Part shown: one piece after another, positions 51,133 through 60,424 of the stretch | Position numbering within the stretch: position 1 is the first letter of the stretch | Layout: each line of letters begins with the position of its first letter | Assembly: GCF_004784465.1 (NCBI RefSeq) | Contig: NZ_SRRU01000001.1 | Coordinates: forward strand, 558,001 to 622,000 | Length of the DNA: 64,000 bases | Origin: Streptomyces griseoluteus | GTDB taxonomy: Bacteria; Actinomycetota; Actinomycetes; Streptomycetales; Streptomycetaceae | Reading direction: 5' to 3' | Translations under genes and position numbers: made by a program | The notes under the pieces: model-generated | The model's database searches: none | Told to the model about the DNA's origin: nothing | What the model saw: only the letters and a program-made list of their open reading frames with translations

Positions 51133-51654
51133 TCACAGCCGTGCCCGTGTAGCCTCCAGCAGCCGTACCACCGACTCATCCGCGACGTCGGCGACCTCGT
51201 CGTAGCCGAACCAGCGCAGGTCCAGCGACTCGTCGCTGATCGCCTGCTCGGCGCCGGGCGGGGCCAGCACCGCGTACTGCACGTCGAGGTGCCAGTTGCA
51301 GGGGGCCGGGATCGAGTGCCGGTCCAGCCGGACCGGGCCTCCGGGGAGCAGGGTCAGCCCGGCGATGCCGGACTCCTCCGTCGCCTCGCGCAGGGCCGCG
51401 CCCGCCATGGAGATGTCGCCCGGCTCGCAGTGGCCGCCCATCTGGAGCCACATCCGGAGCTTCCTGTGCAGGGTGAGCAGCACCCGGCCGCGCTCCGGGT
51501 CGATCACCAGCGCGCTGGCCGTGAGGTGCCCCGCGTCGCAGGACCGCCAGATGCCGTCCGGGTGGGCGGCGAGGTGGGCCTGGTACGCGTCGCGCAACTC
51601 GGGCTGGTCCTCGTACCCCTTGAGCACGAGGACCGCGTCGTCGTACAGGCTCAC
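51133..51654 (-). CDS. NUDIX hydrolase
   Basis: 173 residues starting VSLYDDAVLVLKGYEDQPEL. Nudix box: GGHCEPGDISMAGAALREAT-EESGI, matching GX5EX7REUXEEXGU. Upstream HRKLRMWLQMGG and the later PAPCNWHLDVQYAVLA resemble a group annotated as general nucleoside-diphosphate-derivative hydrolases; the substrate is not predicted. The GTG start (51654) overlaps the stop of the metalloprotease-like gene by four bases, so it is translationally coupled to it. Confidence 0.8.
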   Translation of the reverse strand: MSLYDDAVLVLKGYEDQPELRDAYQAHLAAHPDGIWRSCDAGHLTASALVIDPERGRVLLTLHRKLRMWLQMGGHCEPGDISMAGAALREATEESGIAGLTLLPGGPVRLDRHSIPAPCNWHLDVQYAVLAPPGAEQAISDESLDLRWFGYDEVADVADESVVRLLEATRARL

Positions 51655-53096
51655 TCGCTCTTGTCGCCCTTGCCCTCGTCGCCCTCGTCCTTCTTCAGGC
51701 CGGGCTTCTCCGCGCCACCGCCCGCCGCCTCGCCGAGCATCTTGTCCAGCTCGGAGAAGTCCATCTGCTCGCGGTGGACGAAGCCGTCCGGGTCGTCCAG
51801 GTCGGTGGCCGTCGGCAGCATGTCCGGGTGGTGCCACAGGTCGTCCCTGCCGTCGACCCCGCGCGCGTCGGTGAGCGAGGCCCACAGGCGGGAGGCGTCG
51901 CGCAGCCGGCGCGGGCGCAGCTCCAGACCGATCAGCGTGGCGAAGGTCTGCTCCGCCGGACCGCCGCTCGCGCGACGGCGGCGCAGCGTCTCGCGCAGCG
52001 CGTCGGCGGAGGACAGGCGCGGCTTCGCGGCCGCGTGGACGACCGCGTCCACCCAGCCCTCGACCAGCGCGAGCGCCGTCTCCAGCCGGGCCAGGGCCGC
52101 CTTCTGCTCGGGCGTGTCCTCGGGCTGGAACATGCCCTGCTGGAGCGCGTCCTGAAGCTGCTCGGGGTTCTGCGGGTCGAACTGGCCGACCACGTCCTCC
52201 AGCTTGGCGGTGTCGACCTTGATACCGCGCGCGTACCCCTCGACCGCGCCGAACAGGTGCGAGCGCAGCCACGGCACGTGGGCGAAGAGGCGCTGGTGGG
52301 CCGCCTCGCGCAGAGCGAGGTACAGACGCACCTCCTCCATGGGGATGCCCAGGTCCTTGCCGAACGCCTCCATGTTGACCGGGAGCAGCGCCGCCTTGCC
52401 CACCGGTCCCAGCGGCAGACCGATGTCGGTGGAGCCGACGACCTCGCCCGCGAGCACGCCCACGGCCTGCCCGATCTGGGTGCCGAACATGGCGCCGCCC
52501 ATCGAGCGCATCATGCCGATCAGCGGGCCCGCCATGGCCTGCATCTCCTCCGGCAGGACGTCGCCCATGGCCGCGCCGACCCGCTCGGCGACCGGGTCGA
52601 CCAGTTCCTTCCAGGCCGGGAGGGTCGCCTCGACCCACTCCGCGCGCGACCAGGCCACAGAGGTGCTGGCGCCGGAGGGCAGCGAAGTGGCGTCGTCCAG
52701 CCACAGGTCGGCCAGGCGCACCGCCTCCTGGACCGCGGAGCGCTCGGACGGGCCGACGCTCGCGTCCTTGACGCCGTCCTGGGTCCCCTGGGCGACCGTC
52801 TGGCGGGCGATCTGCTTGGCCATGTCCCAGTTCACCGGGCCGCCCTCGTAGGAGAGCATCTGGCCGAGCTGCTGGAACGCCGCGCCCAGGTCATTGGGGT
52901 TCAGGGAGCCGAACATCGCGGCGAGCGGATTGTCGGCACCGGGACCGCCAAAACCCCCGGCTCCCGGCAGACCGCCGAAACCGAACGGGTTGGCCGGCCC
53001 CTGCCCACCACCGCTCTGCTGGTCCTTCTTCTTGCCCTCGTCGCCGTCGTCCGGCTCCTCCGGCGGAAGGCCGAATCCGAATGGGGTGTCACTCAC
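51651..53096 (-). CDS. Zinc-dependent metalloprotease-like protein (Rv3195-type)
   Basis: 481 residues. A Gly/Pro/Asp-rich disordered N-terminus (VSDTPFGFGLPPEEPDD, NPFGFGGLPGAGGFGG) precedes a large helical domain with AMFGTQIGQAVGVLAGEVVG, STDIGLPLGP and VRLYLALREAAHQRLFAHVP, the conserved segment with a His resembling a minimal zinc-protease helix (REAAHxRLF). The C-terminus is charged (KKDEGDEGKGDKSE). The family (TIGR03624-like, mycobacterial Rv3195) sits near whiB7 and the PDZ protease in mycobacteria too. Protease activity is inferred from family naming and has no confirmed catalytic site here. GTG at 53096 with GAGGAA upstream. Confidence 0.7.
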   Translation of the reverse strand: MSDTPFGFGLPPEEPDDGDEGKKKDQQSGGGQGPANPFGFGGLPGAGGFGGPGADNPLAAMFGSLNPNDLGAAFQQLGQMLSYEGGPVNWDMAKQIARQTVAQGTQDGVKDASVGPSERSAVQEAVRLADLWLDDATSLPSGASTSVAWSRAEWVEATLPAWKELVDPVAERVGAAMGDVLPEEMQAMAGPLIGMMRSMGGAMFGTQIGQAVGVLAGEVVGSTDIGLPLGPVGKAALLPVNMEAFGKDLGIPMEEVRLYLALREAAHQRLFAHVPWLRSHLFGAVEGYARGIKVDTAKLEDVVGQFDPQNPEQLQDALQQGMFQPEDTPEQKAALARLETALALVEGWVDAVVHAAAKPRLSSADALRETLRRRRASGGPAEQTFATLIGLELRPRRLRDASRLWASLTDARGVDGRDDLWHHPDMLPTATDLDDPDGFVHREQMDFSELDKMLGEAAGGGAEKPGLKKDEGDEGKGDKSE

Positions 53097-53287
53097 GGGG
53101 TTCCTCGGCTGGTAAGGCCACCGGTTCTCTCCGGCGGCGCGGCTGCCCGACTTCACCACCCAGCGTAGACACCCGGACCGGATAGGGCCTCGGTGCTTCG
53201 CCCACAGATGGGCTGCGGCAGGATGGATGCACCTGGTACGCGCGCGTCGTCCGCGCTCGTACTGAAGACAACCGCTGGAGACGCCCG

Positions 53288-54415
53288 GTGAGTTCCCCAG
53301 ATCCGCAGGTTCGCGCAGCGCGAAACCCCTCATCTCCGCCCGCATCGCCCCCGCCCGCGGTGCGCGGGCCCGTCGTCGCGGTCACCGGCGCCGCCACCGG
53401 GATCGGCGCGCTGCTCACCGAGCGGCTCGCGGCGTCCGAGGAGATCCGGCAGGTGGTGGCCATCGACGAGCGGCGCGGGGAGTGCGCCGAGGCCGAGTGG
53501 CACATCCTCGACGTGCGGGACCCGGCCATCGCGGAGAAGCTGCGCGGCGCCGACGTCGTGGTGCACCTCGCGCTCGACCTGGACCTGGGCAGCGACGCGG
53601 CCGCCCGCACCGCGTACAACGTGCGGGGCACCCAGACCGTGCTCACCGCCGCGGCGGCCGCCGGGGTGCACCGGGTCGTGCTGTGCACGTCGGCCATGGT
53701 CTACGGCGCGCTGCCCGACAACGAGCTGCCGCTGTCGGAGGACGCCGAGCTGCGCGCCACCGCCGAGGCCACCGGGGTCGCCGACCTGCTGGAGATCGAG
53801 CGCCTGGCCCGCCGCGCGCCCCGCGCGCACCCCGGCCTCAACGTCACCGTCGTACGCCCCGCTCTGCTGGTCGGCGGCACCGACACCGCGCTGACCCGGT
53901 ACTTCGAGTCGCCCCGGCTGCTGGTGGTCGCGGACTCCCGCCCCGCCTGGCAGTTCTGCCACGTCGACGACCTGTGCACGGCGCTGGAGTACGCCGTGCT
54001 GGAGAAGGTCGACGGGGAACTCGCCGTCGGCTGCGACGGCTGGCTGGAGCAGGAGGAGGTCGAGGAGCTGAGCGGCATCCGGCGCATGGAGCTGCCCTCC
54101 GCGGTCGCCCTCGGCGCGGCCGCCCGGCTGCACCGGATCGGGCTCACCCCGTCCCCGGCGGGCGACCTGGCGTACACGATGTACCCCTGGGTGGTCAGCG
54201 GCAGCCGGCTGCACTCGGCCGGGTGGCGCCCCCGCTGGACCAATGAGGAAGTGCTCGCGGAACTGCTGGAAGAGGTCTCCGGCCGGCACACCGTCGCCGG
54301 GCGCAGGCTCGGCCGCAAGGACGCCACGGCGGCCGGCGCGGCGGGCGCGACCGTGGCGCTGCTCGGCGCGGCCGCGGTGGTCCGCCGGGCCCGCAAGGCG
54401 CGGCGCCGCATCTGA
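53288..54415 (+). CDS. NAD-dependent epimerase-like SDR protein with degenerate active site
   Basis: 375 residues. Rossmann core VVAVTGAATGIGALLTERLA (GxxGxxG), IDERRGECAEAEWHILDVRD, DVVVHLALDLD, and CTSAMVYGALPDNELPLSED. The catalytic YxxxK of extended SDRs is missing: the matching stretch is TGVADLLEIERLARR. NAD(P) binding is likely but ordinary epimerase chemistry is not. The C-terminus has a hydrophobic helix (AAGAAGATVALLGAAAVV) and a basic end (RRARKARRRI), suggesting membrane attachment. Start GTG at 53288 with GGAGACGC upstream. It is divergent from the metalloprotease-like gene and precedes moaE. Confidence 0.75.
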   Translation: MSSPDPQVRAARNPSSPPASPPPAVRGPVVAVTGAATGIGALLTERLAASEEIRQVVAIDERRGECAEAEWHILDVRDPAIAEKLRGADVVVHLALDLDLGSDAAARTAYNVRGTQTVLTAAAAAGVHRVVLCTSAMVYGALPDNELPLSEDAELRATAEATGVADLLEIERLARRAPRAHPGLNVTVVRPALLVGGTDTALTRYFESPRLLVVADSRPAWQFCHVDDLCTALEYAVLEKVDGELAVGCDGWLEQEEVEELSGIRRMELPSAVALGAAARLHRIGLTPSPAGDLAYTMYPWVVSGSRLHSAGWRPRWTNEEVLAELLEEVSGRHTVAGRRLGRKDATAAGAAGATVALLGAAAVVRRARKARRRI

Positions 54416-54485
54416 GCGCCGGAACGCCCCCGCCCGGCCGGGCGCCGCATTCCGCGCCCTCCCCGGTGTGCGGCACCATGGACAC

Positions 54486-54947
54486 ATGGCACCCATGAAC
54501 GAACACCCCGGTGAGCAGGCGGCCCCCAGTCCCATCAGGCTGATCGGCATCCGGGACACGCCCCTCTCGGTGGACGAGGTGTTCGCCGCGCTCGGAGACG
54601 AGGCGGCGGGCGGGATCTCGCTGTTCGTGGGCACCGTGCGCAACCATGACGGGGGCGCGGACGTCGACGCCCTCGGCTACTCCTGCCACCCCTCCGCCGC
54701 CGACGAGATGCGGCGGGTCGCGGAGAAGGTCGTCGCGGAGTACCCGGTGCGTGCCCTGGCGGCCGTCCACCGGGTGGGTGACCTGGCCGTCGGCGACCTC
54801 GCCGTGGTCGTCGGCGTGGCGTGCCCGCACCGGGCCGAGGCGTTCGAGGCCTGCCGGAAGCTCATCGACGACATCAAGCACGAGGTGCCCATCTGGAAGC
54901 ACCAGCGCTTCTCCGACGGCACCGAGGAATGGGTCGGCGCCTGCTGA
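54486..54947 (+). CDS. moaE: Molybdopterin synthase catalytic subunit MoaE
   Basis: 153 residues. MoaE, with MoaD, inserts sulfur to form the dithiolene of molybdopterin. Motifs: FVGTVRNHDGGADVDALGYS (the VGxVRxxxxG segment), RVAEKVVAEYPVRALAAVHR, VGDLAVGDLAVVVGVACPHR-AEAF, and the catalytic lysine region DDIKHEVPIWKHQRFSDGTE-EW. No moaD, moaA or moaC is nearby, but MoeZ lies 30 kb away in the same window. The ATG at 54486 is used; M4 (54495) is possible. The DGTEEWVGAC end is typical. Confidence 0.9.
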   Translation: MAPMNEHPGEQAAPSPIRLIGIRDTPLSVDEVFAALGDEAAGGISLFVGTVRNHDGGADVDALGYSCHPSAADEMRRVAEKVVAEYPVRALAAVHRVGDLAVGDLAVVVGVACPHRAEAFEACRKLIDDIKHEVPIWKHQRFSDGTEEWVGAC

Positions 54948-55091
54948 CGGCGGTGACCGGAGCGGTGACGTTCGGCCCATCGGGTGCTCCGGTTGCGTAA
55001 CCGCCCCCCGCGCGTGAGCGTTGTCCCTGCGGATGGTTAATCTGCTGATCACTCAGTTCGCAGCGGACACTCATGGGGTTGGGAGGTCGGC

Positions 55092-55265
55092 ATGGCGGTG
55101 CTCGTCTGGTTGCTGATTCCGTTCATCGCCGCGGTCGCGGCCGGTCTGTGGGGAAGCTGGGCCAACCGGACCCGCAGGACCCGCGGCGACGGGCCGGAGC
55201 TCGACGGTTACGCGCGCTTCCGCGAGGCCATGGAGCGGTCCCACACGGGCGCTCCGGGCGCCTGA
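55092..55265 (+). CDS. Small membrane protein, 57 residues
   Basis: Starts MAVLVWLLIPFIAAVAAGLW, a single hydrophobic helix, followed by a basic and then charged cytoplasmic tail (GSWANRTRRTRGDGPELDGY-ARFREAMERS). GGGAGG is five bases before the ATG. It stops 50 bases before the PDZ/Lon protease gene. Function is unknown; similar tail-anchored small proteins are widespread in Streptomyces. Well-placed ribosome site and typical codon bias support a real gene. Confidence 0.65.
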   Translation: MAVLVWLLIPFIAAVAAGLWGSWANRTRRTRGDGPELDGYARFREAMERSHTGAPGA

Positions 55266-55303
55266 CGGGGGTGCCCTGACGGGGCGCCGACACACGTGTC
55301 CCG

Positions 55304-55309
55304 TACTGT
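55304..55309 (+). promoter_or_regulatory. -10 element TACTGT of a leaderless promoter
   Basis: TACTGT ends six bases before the ATG of the PDZ/Lon protease gene; no Shine-Dalgarno site is present. Confidence 0.4.
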
Positions 55310-55315
55310 CGTGCC

Positions 55316-56413
55316 ATGCCACGCCGTACCGCGACGATGCTCGCGTCCACCCTGATGCTGATCGCGCTGCTCTGCGCGGGAGTGCTCATCCCCGTGCCGT
55401 ACGCGGAGATGTCGCCGGGGCCGACCGTGAACACGCTCGGGGAGCACGACGGCGAGCCGGTGCTCCAGGTCTCGGGTCACCGCACCTATCCGGCCGCCGG
55501 TCACCTGAACATGACCACCGTCCGGGTGACCAGCGCGGACTTCCGGATGAACCTGGTCGAGGCGGTCTACGGCTGGCTGGCGCACGACACCAAGGTCGTC
55601 CCGCACGACACGCTCTACCCGGACGGCAAGACCGAGGAGCAGTCCACCCAGGAGAACGCCGAGGAGTTCAGCCAGTCCCAGGAGAGCGCCAAGGTCGCCG
55701 CCCTGAAGGAGCTGCACATCCCGGTGACGTCCTGGGTGATCGTCTCCACGGTGATCAAGGACTCCCCGGCCGAGGGCCGGCTGCACGCGGGCGACGTGAT
55801 CAAGGCCGTGGACGGCACCCGGGTCAAGCAGCCGTCCGACGTGGCGAAGCTGGTGACCAGGCACAAGCCGGGCCAGAAGGTGGTCTTCACCGTCGTTCCC
55901 GCCAAGGAGCAGGCCGCCGCCGAGAAGGCGCACCGGACGGCGACCAAGACGCGGGACGTGACGATCACGACCACCGGCTCCGACGACAAGGGCGCCCACC
56001 GGGCCATCGTCGGGATCTCCGCCGGGACCGACCACACCTTCCCGTTCACCATCGACATCAAGCTCGCCGACGTCGGCGGCCCCAGCGCCGGCCTGATGTT
56101 CTCGCTCGGCATCTACGACAAGCTCACCCCGGGCAGTCTCACCGGCGGCAAGTTCGTCGCGGGCACCGGCACCATCGACGACGACGGCACGGTCGGCCCC
56201 ATCGGCGGCATCGAGATGAAGACGGTCGGCGCGCGCGCCAAGGGCGCCCAGTACTTCCTGACCCCGGCCGACAACTGCGCCTCCGCCGCCAAGGACACCC
56301 CGAGCGGCCTCACCCTGGTCAAGGTGAAGAAGATCGGCGACGCCCTGGACGCGCTCAAGGACATCCGCGAAGGCCGCACCGCCGACCTGCCGAAGTGCAC
56401 CACCAAGGGCTGA
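55316..56413 (+). CDS. PDZ-Lon (S16-type) membrane protease, YlbL-like
   Basis: 365 residues. An N-terminal membrane anchor (TATMLASTLMLIALLCAGVL) places the rest outside the membrane. A PDZ domain spans about residues 140-200 (VIKDSPAEGRLHAGDVIKAV, RHKPGQKVVFTV). The C-terminal Lon-type serine-lysine protease has DVGGPSAGLMFSLGIY (catalytic Ser about 257) and GGIEMKTVGARAKGA (catalytic Lys about 301). This is the YlbL/Rv3194c type, an envelope protease of unknown target. Upstream TACTGT and lack of a ribosome site imply leaderless translation. It lies next to the PPA1309 and UPF0182 genes, as in mycobacteria. Confidence 0.88.
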   Translation: MPRRTATMLASTLMLIALLCAGVLIPVPYAEMSPGPTVNTLGEHDGEPVLQVSGHRTYPAAGHLNMTTVRVTSADFRMNLVEAVYGWLAHDTKVVPHDTLYPDGKTEEQSTQENAEEFSQSQESAKVAALKELHIPVTSWVIVSTVIKDSPAEGRLHAGDVIKAVDGTRVKQPSDVAKLVTRHKPGQKVVFTVVPAKEQAAAEKAHRTATKTRDVTITTTGSDDKGAHRAIVGISAGTDHTFPFTIDIKLADVGGPSAGLMFSLGIYDKLTPGSLTGGKFVAGTGTIDDDGTVGPIGGIEMKTVGARAKGAQYFLTPADNCASAAKDTPSGLTLVKVKKIGDALDALKDIREGRTADLPKCTTKG

Positions 56414-56519
56414 GACACCGGCAGACAACCCGACCGTCACACCCGTCACGCGCGCGGGGGCGCCCCCGGAGATCCGGTGGGCGCCCCCGCACGCGTAAGC
56501 GGTACGCGAATCGGGCGGC

Positions 56520-57062
56520 TCAGTCGGCGAACGTCGCCGCCAGCGCCTCCGCCAGCCCCGGCACCAGGTCCGGACCGGTCAGCACCTCGGTCGCCGCATC
56601 CTTCTCCCGCAGCCTGATCGCCGACTCGCGGTTGCCGTCGCGCAGCACCGCCACCGTCATCCGCACCTCCTGGCGCTCCGGACGCGCGGCCACCCACTTG
56701 GCCAGCTCGGCGTCGCTGAGCCCCTGCGGGACCTGAGTGTCGACGGACGAGGGGAGCATCAGGCGCTCCACGGTGAGCGCGCAGCCGACCACCGCGTCCG
56801 GCCAGGCGATGGTGGCCAGGAACTCGTCGAGCGCCTTGTCGGCAGGCACCTCGTCCTGCTCGATCGGGGTGAAGCCGGTGGCGCCGGTCTCCTCGTCCAG
56901 GCCGAGCTGGGCCGCGAGAGAGGGTTCCTGGGTGCGCAGACGCGCGGTGTCGACGAGGGCGAAGAGGCGGGCCGGCTGGTCCCAGCCGAGGCCGGACGCG
57001 TACTCGTCGATCTCGAGTACGGCCCGGGTGAGCGGGCTCGCCGCCATGGGAGTGTTGGACAT
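56520..57062 (-). CDS. PPA1309-family protein
   Basis: 180 residues starting MSNTPMAASPLTRAVLEIDE. The sequence is mostly acidic alpha/beta: YASGLGWDQPARLFALVDTA, PIEQDEVPADKALDEFLATI, AWPDAVVGCALTVERLMLP, and RMTVAVLRDGNRESAIRLRE. It matches the small actinobacterial PPA1309 family, whose function is unknown; members sit beside UPF0182 genes. No signal or membrane segment. AGGA is nine bases before the ATG at 57062. It is convergent with the PDZ protease gene and divergent from UPF0182. Confidence 0.75.
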   Translation of the reverse strand: MSNTPMAASPLTRAVLEIDEYASGLGWDQPARLFALVDTARLRTQEPSLAAQLGLDEETGATGFTPIEQDEVPADKALDEFLATIAWPDAVVGCALTVERLMLPSSVDTQVPQGLSDAELAKWVAARPERQEVRMTVAVLRDGNRESAIRLREKDAATEVLTGPDLVPGLAEALAATFAD

Positions 57063-57225
57063 GGTCACAATCCTGCCTCGTTCCTGGCCGAAATCGGGAA
57101 CCGAGTAAACCGTGAGTAAGTTGCATAGGTGGGGGCCCACGATCACAGGGGGCCACCAAGGACCCGCGAACACGAGGGTCTGACGGATCGACAGCGACTT
57201 CGAGGTGCGCACCTTGGCTTTCCAG

Positions 57226-60102
57226 ATGCCGGACCGCGGCGGAGGCCCGACGGGGCCACGGATCAGGGCGGGCCGTCCGTCCCGGCGGGTGAGGACCCTG
57301 CTCGTGACCCTGGGCGTCCTGGCCGCCCTCGGCATGGCCTTCACCATGTTCGCCGGCTTCTGGACGGACTGGCTCTGGTACCGGTCGGTGCACTACTCGT
57401 CGGTCTTCACCACCACCCTGTGGACGAAGATCGGGCTGTTCTTCGTCTTCGGTCTGCTGATGGCCCTCGCGGTGGGCTTCAACATCTGGCTCGCGCACCG
57501 GATGCGGCCCCCGCTGAGCGCCATGTCGATGGAGCAGCAGAGCCTCGACCGGTACCGGATGGGGATCGCGCCGTACAAGACCTGGCTGCTGCTCGCCGTC
57601 ACCGCGCTGGTCGGCCTCATCGCCGGCGCCTCGGCGGCCGGGCAGTGGCGGGTCTGGCTGATGTGGGTCAACGGCGTGCCGTTCCACCAGAAGGACCCCC
57701 AGTTCCACCGGGACGTCTCCTTCTACGCCTTCGACCTGCCCTGGTACCGCTTCCTGCTGGCCTTCGGCTTCGCCACGGCCATCCTGTCGCTGATCGCCGC
57801 CGCGCTCACCCACTACCTGTACGGCGGACTGCGCGTCACCAGCCCCGGCTCGCGCGCCTCGGCCGCCGCGACCGGTCATCTCTCAGTGCTGCTCGGCGTC
57901 TTCGTCTCCCTGAAGGCCGTCGCCTACTGGCTCGACCGGTACGGACTCGCCGTGAAGTCCAGCGACTTCCGGGCGACCGGCAACTGGACGGGTCTGCGCT
58001 ATGTGGACGCCAACGCCTATCTGCCCGCCAAGAACATCCTGTTCTTCATCGCCGTCATCTGCGCGCTGCTGTTCTTCGCCACCCTGTGGCGGCGCACCTG
58101 GCAGCTCCCCGTCATCGGCTTCGGCCTGATGGTGCTCTCCGCGGTCCTGATCGGCGGCCTCTACCCGGCCATCGTGCAGAAGTTCCAGGTCCAGCCCAAC
58201 GAGCAGGCCAAGGAAGCCCCGTACGTCCAGAAGAACCTCAAGGCGACCCGCGAGGCGTACGGCATCGACCACACCCAGGTCAGCGAGTACTCCGGCAGGG
58301 CGGCGACGGACGACAAGACCAAGCTGCGCGACCAGGTCGGCCAGACCGCCAGCATCCGCATCATGGACCCGAACGTGGTCTCGCCCACCTTCCAGCAGCT
58401 CCAGCAGATCCGGAACTACTACGGCTTCCCGACCAACCTGGACGTCGACCGGTACCCCACCAAGGACGGCAAGGAGCAGGACACCGTCCTCGGCCTGCGT
58501 GAGCTGAACCTCGACGGCATCCCGAAGAACAACTGGATCAACGACCACTTCCGCTACACCCACGGCTACGGCGTGGTCGCCGCCAAGGGCACCGAGTCCG
58601 ACGACAAGGGCCGCCCGGTCTTCACCGAGAAGAACCTGCCCTCCAAGGGCGACCTCGGCGAGTACCAGCAGCAGGTCTACTACGGCGAGAAGACCACCAC
58701 GTACTCCATCGTCGGCGGCCCCCAGAAGGAGATCGACTACTCCGACGACCAGGGCGAGAAGACCACCAGCTACCAGGGAAAGAGCGGCGTCAACCTCGAC
58801 AACCCGCTCAACCGGGCGGCGTACGCGGTGGCGTTCAACGAGCCGCAGATCCTCTACTCCGGGGCGATCGGCGACGGTTCGCGCATCCTGTACAACCGCA
58901 CCCCCAAGGACCGCGTCGAGTCCGTCGCGCCCTGGCTGACCATCGACGGCGACGCCTACCCGGCCGTGGTGGACGGGCGCATCCAGTGGATCGTCGACGC
59001 CTACACGACCAGCAACGGCTACCCGTACGCCTCGCGCACCACGCTCGGGGACACCACGGCCGACTCGCTGACCGCGACCAACAACTCCCGTGCGGTGGTG
59101 GCCCAGCAGAACCAGGTCAACTACATCCGCAACTCCGTCAAGGCGACCGTCGACGCCTACACCGGTGACGTGAAGCTCTACCAGTGGGACTCCGCCGACC
59201 CGGTGCTCAAGACGTGGATGAAGGCGTTCCCGGACACGGTGAAGCCCCGCTCGGACATCAGCCCGGAGCTGATGGCCCATCTGCGCTACCCCCAGGACCT
59301 GTTCAAGGTCCAGCGCGAGCTGCTCACCCGCTACCACGTGACCAACGCGCAGACGTTCCTCAGCGGCAGCGAGGTGTGGCAGGTCCCGGACGACCCGTCC
59401 AACGACTCGCGCGACTCGGTCCCGCCGTACTACCTGAGCATGAAGATGCCGGACCAGAAGCAGCAGGTCTTCTCGCTGACGACGACCTTCACGCCGAACG
59501 GCCGGGACAACCTGAGCGCGTTCATGGCCGTCGACTCCGATCCGCGCGCCAGCGACTACGGCAAGATCAGAATCCTGAAGCTGCCGACGAGCACCACGGT
59601 CGACGGCCCCAAGCAGGTGCAGAGCCAGTTCAACTCCGAACCGTCCATCGCCGAGACGATCAGCCTGCTGAGCCGGGGTCACTCCCAGGTGGAGTACGGC
59701 AACCTGCTCACCGTCCCGCTGGACGGCGGCCTGCTGTACGCGGAGCCGGTGTATGTGCGCGGCGGCACGCTGAAGTACCCGCTGCTGCGCAAGGTGCTGG
59801 TGACCTACGAGGGCCGGACCGCCTTCGAGGACACCCTGGACCAGGCGCTGGACAAGGTCTTCGGGGTCAAGGGCTCCAAGCCGCCGGAGTCCGGCACCAC
59901 CGAGCCGCCGGCATCCACCAGCCCGACGGTCCGCCAGGCCCTCCAGGACGCCCAGAAGGCGTACGACGCGGGCCAGGAAGCCCTGAAGTCCGGCCCGGAC
60001 TGGGACGCCTACGCCAAGGCCCAGAAGGACCTCCAGGACGCGCTCCGGAAGGCCGAGGACGCCCAGTCCGCGGCGGACAAGCCCCGGACCAGCGGCGACT
60101 GA
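57226..60102 (+). CDS. UPF0182-family large membrane protein
   Basis: 958 residues. Starting [20 protein letters not shown], it has about seven membrane helices in the first 330 residues (for example [20 protein letters not shown] and [20 protein letters not shown]) and then a long extracytoplasmic domain of about 560 residues with [40 protein letters not shown] and [22 protein letters not shown]-terminal tail is Pro/Ser/Thr-rich and coiled-coil-like. UPF0182 (Rv3193c) has no established function. The ATG at 57226 is the family start as I recall; an in-frame GTG at 57205 is an alternative. Neither has a clear ribosome site. Confidence 0.85.
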   Translation: MPDRGGGPTGPRIRAGRPSRRVRTLLVTLGVLAALGMAFTMFAGFWTDWLWYRSVHYSSVFTTTLWTKIGLFFVFGLLMALAVGFNIWLAHRMRPPLSAMSMEQQSLDRYRMGIAPYKTWLLLAVTALVGLIAGASAAGQWRVWLMWVNGVPFHQKDPQFHRDVSFYAFDLPWYRFLLAFGFATAILSLIAAALTHYLYGGLRVTSPGSRASAAATGHLSVLLGVFVSLKAVAYWLDRYGLAVKSSDFRATGNWTGLRYVDANAYLPAKNILFFIAVICALLFFATLWRRTWQLPVIGFGLMVLSAVLIGGLYPAIVQKFQVQPNEQAKEAPYVQKNLKATREAYGIDHTQVSEYSGRAATDDKTKLRDQVGQTASIRIMDPNVVSPTFQQLQQIRNYYGFPTNLDVDRYPTKDGKEQDTVLGLRELNLDGIPKNNWINDHFRYTHGYGVVAAKGTESDDKGRPVFTEKNLPSKGDLGEYQQQVYYGEKTTTYSIVGGPQKEIDYSDDQGEKTTSYQGKSGVNLDNPLNRAAYAVAFNEPQILYSGAIGDGSRILYNRTPKDRVESVAPWLTIDGDAYPAVVDGRIQWIVDAYTTSNGYPYASRTTLGDTTADSLTATNNSRAVVAQQNQVNYIRNSVKATVDAYTGDVKLYQWDSADPVLKTWMKAFPDTVKPRSDISPELMAHLRYPQDLFKVQRELLTRYHVTNAQTFLSGSEVWQVPDDPSNDSRDSVPPYYLSMKMPDQKQQVFSLTTTFTPNGRDNLSAFMAVDSDPRASDYGKIRILKLPTSTTVDGPKQVQSQFNSEPSIAETISLLSRGHSQVEYGNLLTVPLDGGLLYAEPVYVRGGTLKYPLLRKVLVTYEGRTAFEDTLDQALDKVFGVKGSKPPESGTTEPPASTSPTVRQALQDAQKAYDAGQEALKSGPDWDAYAKAQKDLQDALRKAEDAQSAADKPRTSGD

Positions 60103-60145
60103 CCGGACCCGCCCCCGCGCCGTGCTAGGGTTGTACACACAACGG

Positions 60146-60219
60146 CGCGGGGTGGAGCAGCTCGGTAGCTCGCTGGGCTCATAACCCAGAGGTCGCAGGT
60201 TCAAATCCTGTCCCCGCTA
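60146..60219 (+). tRNA. Initiator tRNA-fMet (CAT), first copy
   Basis: 74-nt cloverleaf with 7-bp acceptor region CGCGGGG/CCCCGCT, D-arm GAGC/GCTC, anticodon loop CTCATAA and T-arm GCAGG/CCTGT. Initiator features: the 1-72 position (C-T) is unpaired and the anticodon stem has three consecutive G-C pairs (GGG/CCC). No CCA is encoded. A strong hairpin follows at 60227. Confidence 0.95.
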
Positions 60220-60226
60220 CTGAAAA

Positions 60227-60261
60227 CGAAGGCCCGGATCTCATCGAGATCCGGGCCTTCG
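60227..60261 (+). terminator. Terminator of the first tRNA-fMet
   Basis: CGAAGGCCCGGATCTC (60227-60242), loop ATC, exact complement (60246-60261): a 16-bp stem. Confidence 0.9.
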
Positions 60262-60424
60262 TGATGTACGAACTCATGTGCTGCGTGTTTCATCGGCCGC
60301 GCCGCCGCCCGGAGTTGGGCCAACTGTGTTTGACTTGTCTCTCTGTGGGCATGTCGACAAAACGCTGAAGTGACCTCACGGGCTGCGGTACACCGGGTGT
60401 ACCCAGGTTGCAGGTGGTGCGACG

